Part shown: piece by piece, positions 36,901 through 45,900 of the stretch
Numbering within the stretch: the stretch's first letter is position 1
Layout: every line of letters starts with the position of its first letter
NCBI GenBank assembly: GCA_003339415.1
Contig: PDHQ01000002.1
Location: forward strand, 374,159-438,158
Reading direction: 5' to 3'
Length of the DNA stretch: 64,000 bases
Source: Ophiocordyceps camponoti-saundersi (nom. inval.)
Lineage: Eukaryota; Ascomycota; Sordariomycetes; Hypocreales; Ophiocordycipitaceae
Position numbers and translations under genes: made by a program
Notes under the pieces: model-generated
What the model saw: the letters and a program-made list of their open reading frames with translations, nothing else
Told to the model about the DNA's origin: nothing
Database searches by the model: none

Positions 36901-39900
36901 GGGGAGGAGGAGGAGGAGGAGAAGGAGGTCGAGCAGCTACCGCGGGATGCGAATATCACTGACGCGTCGTTGCATTCTCGTGAGAAAGAGGGGGGGGATA
37001 AGGGTCTAGAGGGAGTTGGGGGAGTTGACCGGGGCTTCTCTCCGACTGGGAACACGGGAGATGCGGTGCCGGAGAAGGGCATCGGTTCGCGATCGATTCA
37101 CCATGGGGATGCTTTGGCGGTTGACGACGTGGCCGGCTCCGAGGCTGATATTGACGTCGGTACGCAAGCTGAGGGCGCGCCTCGCGATGTGGTGGAGGAT
37201 CAGGCAAACGCTACTCCAGTTGACAATATTCCCGAGTCCGAGGCTGATATCGATATCGATATCTTCACTACACCCAAGGATGCTCCTCGTGATGCGGCGC
37301 CAGATGAGGGTATTGACACGTCTGCGGTTCACGATGATGCTTATCCAGGTGACAAGATGGTTGAGTCCGAGGCCGATATCGATGTGTCTGCTTCACCTGA
37401 GAAGACACCTCTTGATGCGGTACCAAAGCAAGTTGTCGATACACCGTTGACTCATCACGAGAATGCTTTTCCGGTTGACGATGTGCCGACTTCCGGGGCT
37501 GATATCGACCTCTTCTCAGCTGAGGGTACGTCTCGAGATGCGGCACCAGAGAAGGCTATCGAAATTTCATCAACTCAGGCAAAGGACACACCAGTTGACA
37601 ACCTGCCCGAATCCGAGGCTGGCACCGATGTCTTTACTGTCGATGACGTGTTTCCCTCCGCGCCGGAGCAAATGTCCCAGGAAGTTTCACCGTCGCGAGA
37701 CGCTGGCGTGGCCGAAGCGTTTGAGAACGACGAGGAAGGTGGTGAAGAGCAGGACGCGGCAAGGGCTGGCAAGTCGGATGGTGATGATGCTGTTCTGGCA
37801 CCAGGAGATGGCCATCGTGTTGCGGAAGAGGAGGTCGCTGTTCCTCAGTCGGAGAATGATGCTGAATCTCACGCGGTCGTCATGCCCGCTTCCAAGGGAC
37901 TTGAGCCGTCATCAGATTCCAGCGCCACGACATCGCTTGAGGCCGCCGGAGGTGATGAAGAGCAGAAGACGGCGAAGACCAGTGCGTTCAATGATGATGT
38001 ACCGGCAGCAGAAGATGACTTCAAAAATGTGGGAGACCATGCTCCTGTTACTCAGTCGGGCCATCAAGTTGAGCCTCAAGCTGTCATCGTGCCCGCTTCC
38101 AAGGGAGTTGGGCAGCAGTTAGATACGGGCTTCACCGATGAGAGGAAGGCACTCGAGGAACAAGATGGAGGACATGACGCGCCGGTGGCCGACACTGCTG
38201 ATCTGACAGCCGATGTTCAATCCGTCTACGAGGCCATGATGGCAACCGTTTCCGCCACTGACAATGATGAAGCTCAGCGTTTGGAAGAGACGCGCGCCGT
38301 CAACGTACCGGAGGTCACTCAAGACGAGGACGAGCAAGTGGTGAAGGGGGAGAAATCGGGCTCGCACGTGGTCAGCAACACCGAAACGGCAGCTAACGTC
38401 CAATCTGTTTACGAAGCGATGCTCAAATCTGTAGCTGGGAACGACGAGGACGGACTTGGTAAGGAGGAGGTGGAGGAGGAGGAGGCGAGAAGCATCAAGG
38501 CGCTGCAGACGGGCCAGAAAGAGGAGAATCGGAAGTATCAGCAGCAATCTGCGGTTAACAATGCTGGCCTGGTAGCTGACGTGCAGTCGGTTTATGAAGC
38601 TATGCTCCGGAATGCTGGCGATGCTGATGATGGTGAGACTGAGCCGCTGGATGATATGAGTCGCGAAGCGTTGGAAACTGCCCCGGAAGATGCGAGCCGC
38701 GGAGCGTTGGAAACTGTCCAGGAACAGGATCCGCAGAGTCTGCCATCAACTGAACACAGTGATCATCTGACAGCCATCGCGGGGCCGGTTGCTGAAGCTA
38801 CACCAGGGACTGCCGACGATGAAGTTCAGTCGCTGGAAGATACGAGCCGCGAGGCATTGGAGACTGCTGAGGAAGAGCATCAAGTGGACTTGTCTTCCAC
38901 CGTCATCACTGATCCGACAGCCCATATTCAGCCGATGTCTGAAGCCATGCTCCAAACTGCTGAAGACCCGCAGGAGGCTATAAGTCGCGAAGCTTTGGAA
39001 ACGTCTGCCCAAGAAAAGAATCAAGAACAGGGTCAACAGGACCTGCCTTTGACCGGCAGCATTGATCCGATAGCCCATTTGCAGTCAGTCTCTGAGGCCG
39101 TGTTTGGGACTACTGCGCTTGACCATCATGAGGTTGTGCCGCTGGAAGATGAGTGCCGCATGGAAACATCGGAGCCTGCGCAGGACCTCGAGAAACGAGA
39201 TCCGTCTGGCGATATAGTGGCCGACGTGCAGTCAGACTCTGAAGCTATTCTCGGGACTGATGCCGCCATTATCGACAATGAAGTTGTGCCGCGGGAAGAT
39301 GCAGGCCGTATTCAAGCATCGGAACCTGCTCCGGAACACGAGAGACAAAATCGGTCTGTTGCCGCCGATATTGGTTTCGACATCGCGGCATTCAGGGTTG
39401 CCCATCACCTTGCGGAAGAGCATCACGGAGCCGCACCTGTTCACCCCGAAGGAGTCGGCCTAGAGCGCCACGAAGCCACTTCTGAGCACCAAGAAGTCTC
39501 GCTCACGACGGATTACCCTGGTTCTAAAGTCGGGCTGCCACAGGAGACGAACGTTGCCGAAGCCGTGGAACCTTCTCGGCAACCGGAGCAGGATATGGCG
39601 AACATCATCGATCCTGGCATGTCAGTTGCCGACGTCAACTACCAGATCACCGTTTGGGAATGGCCAGCGGCCGAAGAGACCGGTGAGGAGCGTGACATCA
39701 AGTCTGAGTCTGACGCCTCTCCCCGTGAAGCGGCTGCGATTGGCGACTTGGCAGGTCCCGTTACTGAAGTTAAGCCCATTGACGACGAGGACGAGACGGA
39801 AGTCGTCGAGCAAGACATTGGATCCGTATCCGTTGGTGATGTCCCCGCCATCGTCATTGATGGTCCTGACACGGAAGCCGACTCTGCCAGTGCGCGCAGT

Positions 39901-42900
39901 ACGGATGCACCAACTCCAGCCGGTGGCAATGTACGATCGTACGCAGGAATTCGTATCATCGATGCCCTGAACGACGACACCTCAACTGTCCAGTCAGCGG
40001 AAGCCGAGAACCCTCGCGAGATGGACGGGGAGCAAAATGTCATGGAGGTTGTGAACCCGTCCTTCTCTGGGGAACCTGCTTCCGCTGCATTCATCGATGT
40101 CCCCATCATTCGCATCAACAGCCCCAGCACAGACTCTGGTCTCGACGACACAGACCTGGTTGAGCCCTTCGAGACCAGCGACGACTCGAATGCACAGGTT
40201 AGCTTTGAGGACTTCGGGTTTGGTGTTGACCAAGTTCCGGCGGCTCAGATGGCTCAGGTTGAGGAGAACGACGAGCCTCGTCAAGAGGCGAATGCCGAGC
40301 AAGATTCTCCTCTCATTCGCATCCTCAGTCCTAGCTCGGACTCTGATCTGGGCGTCACAGACGCGGGTGAAGCAGATGAGCTCAACGATAACTCCAGAAC
40401 GCAGGCTGGCTCCGGGGTTATATCCGACGAGGTATCCGCTGGTCAAGTCCGTGAGGTCGGTAAAGTTGAGGAGGATGACGAGCCTCGTGAGGGAGTAGAC
40501 ACCTCTCCTCGAGTTTCTCCTTTCATAAGCATCGACAGTCCAGATCCAGATTCCGTTATGGCCACGGACGAGCCCGCAAGCAACGACAAAACGACGCCGG
40601 CCAGCGATGGGAATCTCGAGCCTAAAGTCGACGTGACCCTGCTTGCTCAGGGCGCAGAGGTCGAGGAACGCAGCGAGCCGAACGAGCAAGATAGTTCTGC
40701 CAAGGTTGCTGAACAGCCCACCTCTGCACCGTTCACGACAGGAGATGGGAGTCGCGAGGGCCCTGGATCCCGGGAGAAGACCAACGCCAAGAGGAACTCG
40801 AGGCAAAAGAAGAAGATGAAGAACAAGAAGGGACGGGCAAGCCTTGGCGAGATCGAGGCGGAGTCTCCGGCTGGAGGCCCGAGTGAAGGCGTGGCCGGCT
40901 CTGCGTGTGACTTGCTCGCGTCGACGGAGACTGAAGTAGTTGATGATGAGGCATTGGTCGCCACGTCTGGTTCAGTTGATGAAGCGGCCATTCACGTCGA
41001 CACTCTGCCTGATCGAGCCCTCGTTTCGACTGATGCTGTCGACTCTTCTTCCAACACGGTGGAGGCTTCGTCTTATCAGGTCGACTCTACGCCTGACCCA
41101 GCAAGAGAACAGTCCGATCTGGCTGTGGCGACTCCGTCTCTCCCGGTTAACACTTCAACTATACCACTCGACGCTCCGTCTGCTCAAGCGGACGTCTTGA
41201 CTGATGATCCAATTCAAGCTCCCTCTGATCCACGTCATGTTCCGCCTATTCCAACCGACGCTTCGTCTGAGCAAGTTAACGCTCCGCACCACAAGGCCAG
41301 GGATCAGACCGATCTCAGAGAGGCTTCGTCTGGTTTGATTGATGTCCCGGCTGTTCAAACTGACGTTTTGTCCACCAAAGTCGACTCTCCGACCGAACCA
41401 GCTGAGGCTCCCTCTGATCTACTGGATTCTCCAGTGGATTCAGCCGACTCTCCATCTAGTCTAGTCGAAGCATTGGCCGATATGATCGACAACCTCTCTG
41501 CGCCGCGCGACGCGCCGTCCGATTCGGTTGGCGTCTTGTTGAAGAAGGTGGATGCCTCGTCTGATCCATGCGGTGCCTCGTCCACAGCGACGCAACCCGG
41601 AGTTGACGTGGCTGAGTCTGCACCGGAACCTTTGTCTATCATGGAAAAGAGCCCTCTGCTGTCACCGAAACTGGTTCGGGGCCAGGTTCCGTCAATTAAC
41701 GCAGAAGATCAACGGGCTGCGTTCACTGGTTCTCTATCAGATGTCCCACCTTCAGCGGCGGAAGCAACGGCAGAATTCAGCGGCTCTGGTCCCTGCACTG
41801 CGTCTGAGGAAGAGAGGGTTGGATCTGACGAACCCATCAACGCTTCGTCTGCCGCCAAGGCTGAGATGTTGGAACCAGTTGAGCTCGGAAAACCCGTTGC
41901 GTCAGAGGCTGTCCCTCAGGGCCTCGTAGCAGAACAGTCACAGATCGACCAAGTTTCTCCGTCACTTGAAGTCGCCGCATTACCTATAGAAAACGAAGCA
42001 GAAGCAATCGAGGTTGCCATGATCGACGCTTCTTCCATTGCCGTGGATAAAGGAACAGAACCTGCCAAGCTCGTGGAAACTTTTCCGCAAGTCTTTACGC
42101 CTCAGGGTCACGCGCAGGACGAGTCAAAGCTTGACGAAATCTCCTCGTCGGTTGAACCAGGCGCAGTATCTGTTGCTGTGGAAGACGAAGCCGAACCTGC
42201 CTTAGTCAACGCTTCGTCCATTCCCGTGGATGACAAGGTGGAGTCAGATGAATTGATCCTTTCTGATCAACGCGAGCTTTCCTTTGCGGATCATGAACTC
42301 GAGGAGTCGAAGCATGACGAAACCACCTCTTCTGCTAAATTGGCCGCATTGCCAGACGCCGTGGAAGCTCGTACCGAACCTTCTGAGACTGCTCTGATCG
42401 ACAGGGTATCCATTGCCGTGGATGACGAACTGGAACGAGCCGAGGGTATCTCGCCCACTCAACGGGAGCCTTCCTCGGCAGATCCTGTACACGAGGTTTC
42501 GAAACATGGCAGAACCGCCTTCCCGGCTGAAATCTCCGGGTCATATCCAACAGAAGGTGACGAGGTCGAGCAAGCCAAGCCTGCCATGATGGAAGTTCCA
42601 TCTGTCATCGCGAAGAATCAAGAACAATTGGCCGAAGTGTACCCTTCTGATCAAGAGAACCCATCCGATCGAGAAAACCCCTTCGCGGATCCTCCAGCCG
42701 AGGAGGTGAAGCACGGCGATACCGCCCTGTTAGCTGAAGCTCAAGCTGCCATGTCATACCCCATCGGAGACAACGAGGATAGACAACCTAAGCCTAGTCG
42801 AATCGACACTTCGTTCCTCGCCACGGAATCTGTAGAGACTTCACCTGAGACAGACCCACGCGATCAAGAAGGGCCGTTCGAACAACGAAAGCCGTCCGAT

Positions 42901-45900
42901 CGAGAGAAGCCCTTGGCCGATCCTGCACTTGAGGAGCCAAAGGATAATGAATTCACCCCAGCTAAACCTACTCAACTTCCTCTCAAGGACAACGTGGCAA
43001 AATTGCCTGAGCCTGACTTAATCGAAGCTTTGTCTACTGCCACGGAGAATAGAGAGAAACTGGCGAAGACTATCGGTTCCGACGATGAAGATCCGTCCGG
43101 TCAAGAAAAGCAGTCCGATCAACTAAAGCCGCCCAATCAAGAAATGCCCGCCTCCGCGGATTCCGTGTCCAAAGGGTCGAAGGATGATGAGAACACCTCC
43201 GCTGAAGTGACCTTATCGAATCTCGTCAGGGACGAAGTGGTCAAATCAGTTGAGCCCGCTTCCATGGACGAGTCGTCCGACGCCTCGGAGAACAAAGAGA
43301 AGGCAGCCGGGGTCATCCCTCTCCAACCAGAAACTTCCACTGTTGGGGTCGCCCTGTCGACAGATGAGGCAACCGACAAGACGGGTCAGAAGGGCAAACT
43401 CGCGATTGCAACTGGGAAGACGGCTGCAGACATGAGGGCAGCAACGGGCGTCATTGTCGGCAAGGTCAGCTTGCTTGCTGAGAGGTTCGGAGGCAGCAAG
43501 AAGAAGAGAAGAGGCAAGACAAAGGCTGAAGACGAGAACAAGCGGCATAAAGGAGACGTTTCCGACGATGAAGCTCTCTTGAAAGCCGAGGATGAGAAGA
43601 GCTTGCAGACGGAAGGCGAAACAAGCATGGGTGAGGAGCATCCGGGTGGCGTGGAAGCAGCAGCGGAAGCGAGCAAGTCTCTGGCCACGCTCGTCAACGA
43701 GAACTCGGCGGAACCAGAGGCTTCGAGCACAGGGGTATCCGAGGAACGAGATGAGAGCCCAGTGTTGGGCCGCAACCCACCCGAGGGCCTCCTTCGACGA
43801 GAATCGGATGCTGAGGAGCCAGAGGGCGGACTCTTGGAGGAGCAGATTTCAGAGGTTATGGCTGAGGTGTTGTCGAGTAGACCGTTACCGGCGGTGCAAG
43901 AATTTCCCGAGGCGGAGGCGGCAGCCGAGGGGGTCAAGATGGACGATGGATGGCCGTTGCGCGACAGCGGTATCGGAGGAGGGTCGCCCAAGTCGTGGGC
44001 GCGGCGGGCGGTGAGAAGTGCGCAGCGCGATAGCGGCGTGCACACGAGCCGCGAGACGGAGGAGGGGAGGATAGTGAGGCCGGTAAAGGTTCGAATCGGG
44101 CCGAGACCGGAAGCGGGATTGGTAGCTCGAGAGGGAATGGGAACGGGAGCGGGAGCGGGAGCGGGAGTGGAGGCGGGAGCGGGGCCGAGATCGGCAGAGG
44201 AACCGGGAGCGGGGTCGGATCCACAGCAGCCCATCCAACGGAGCTCTGAAGAAGTGGGGCGACAGGGATCTCCGTTTCGGCCTGACAGTCCAGGCATCGA
44301 CTCTTTTCCCCCACTGCGACGGGTGAGCAGTCGAAGCGCCACCGCCGACTTGCGACGGTACGGCAACATCGCCGCAGAGCGGAAGTCGAAGCCGAAGCCG
44401 AAGTCGAAGCCCTCGTCGTCGTCGCCGCCGCTGCCGTCGTTGTCGCTGTCGTCATCGTCATCGTCGTCATCGGCCACGCCGGTGGCTAATGAGGGTCGCG
44501 TCCGCGCCATGGCTTCGACCGACGTCCTCGACGGCTTCGGCGAAGGTCGCGTCGGGTCGCCCATGTCGCCCACGCGTCCGCACAGCATGCGCCGTCGCCA
44601 GAGCATGCAGGTTCTCGAGCTCGAGGCCCGCGTCGATCAGCTGTTGGCGGAGAACCGTCTTCTGGTCGACGGTCGCGCTCGCTCCGAGGCTGAGCTTACG
44701 GCGCGAGCTGCCGCTGCCGTAGCGGCCCGCGACGGCGAGCTTGATTCTTTGCGACAGTCGCTGCGCTTTTCGCAGGCTGAGGTCGCTCGTCTTGCCGAGG
44801 TTAACGACGGCCTCACCAGTGCCAATGCCGAGCTCGCCGCCAGAGACAATCGCGACGCCAGCCTCGCAGAAGCCAATGCCCGTCTCGACGTTGCCGAGGA
44901 CCAGATTCGCCGTCTTCAGCGGGAATTGGTCGAGGCTAAGACGCCCAGCTTCTTGCGCCTCCTCGACGAGGACCATTTCGAGGGCCGATGCCAGCGGCTT
45001 AGCTCCCATGTACGCCAATGGGTCATACGCTTCTCCAAGTTCTCCGACATGCGTCCCTGCCGGCTGACGGCCGAGATCGACGACGATAAGACGGTCGACA
45101 GGCTCGACGATGCCATGCTCGACGGCACCGACGTCGACCTGCTGCTACGAGACCGCGTGCGTCGACGCGACGTCTTCATGTCCGTCACCATGAACATGAT
45201 CTGGGAATTTGTCTTCACCCGCTACCTCTTCGGTATGGACCGCGAGCAGCGCCAGAAGCTCAAATCGCTCGAGAAGCTTCTCTCCGACGTCGGTCCCGCC
45301 CAGGCCGTCCGCCAATGGCGCTCCGTCACCCTCACCCTGCTCTCCCGCCGCGACGGCTTCCACGGCCAACGCGACCTCGACACCGAGGCCGTCGTCCAAG
45401 CCATCTACAAGACGCTGAGTCGCGTCTTGCCTCCGCCCCTCAACCTCGAGGCGCAGGTACAGTCGCAGCTTCGTCGAGTCGTGCGCGAAGCCGTCGACCT
45501 ATCCATCGAGATGCGCACCCAGCGATCGGAATACGTCATGCTACCCCCGTCGCAGCCCGAGTACGACGCCGAGGGCAAGCCTTCTTCATTCCCCTTTGAC
45601 GCGACCACCATGACCGTCTCAGCCGGCGCCGGTACCGCCGCCGACGATGACGAAGAGAAGCTCCTCCAGGATCGCGCTGCCGCCGTTCGTCTCGTGCTCT
45701 TCCCCCTCGTCGTCAAGAGGGGAGACGACCAAGGTCTCGGCGACGAGAACATCGTTATTTCTCCGGCCCAGGTCCTCGTCGCGTCAGACGAAGACGATAG
45801 GATCGGCTCCGCTGCACGCCACGTTACGCCCTCGAGTGATGCCGGCGGAGCCTCTCTCGCTGCTCCGAGCCGCGTCAGCCTCATGACGGAGAAATCTATG

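Noticed and set aside
43386..44606. 406-codon minus-strand frame opposite leashin
   Set aside because: Composition-driven shadow of the Gly/Ala/Glu-rich coding strand; conserved leashin sequence is on the plus strand.
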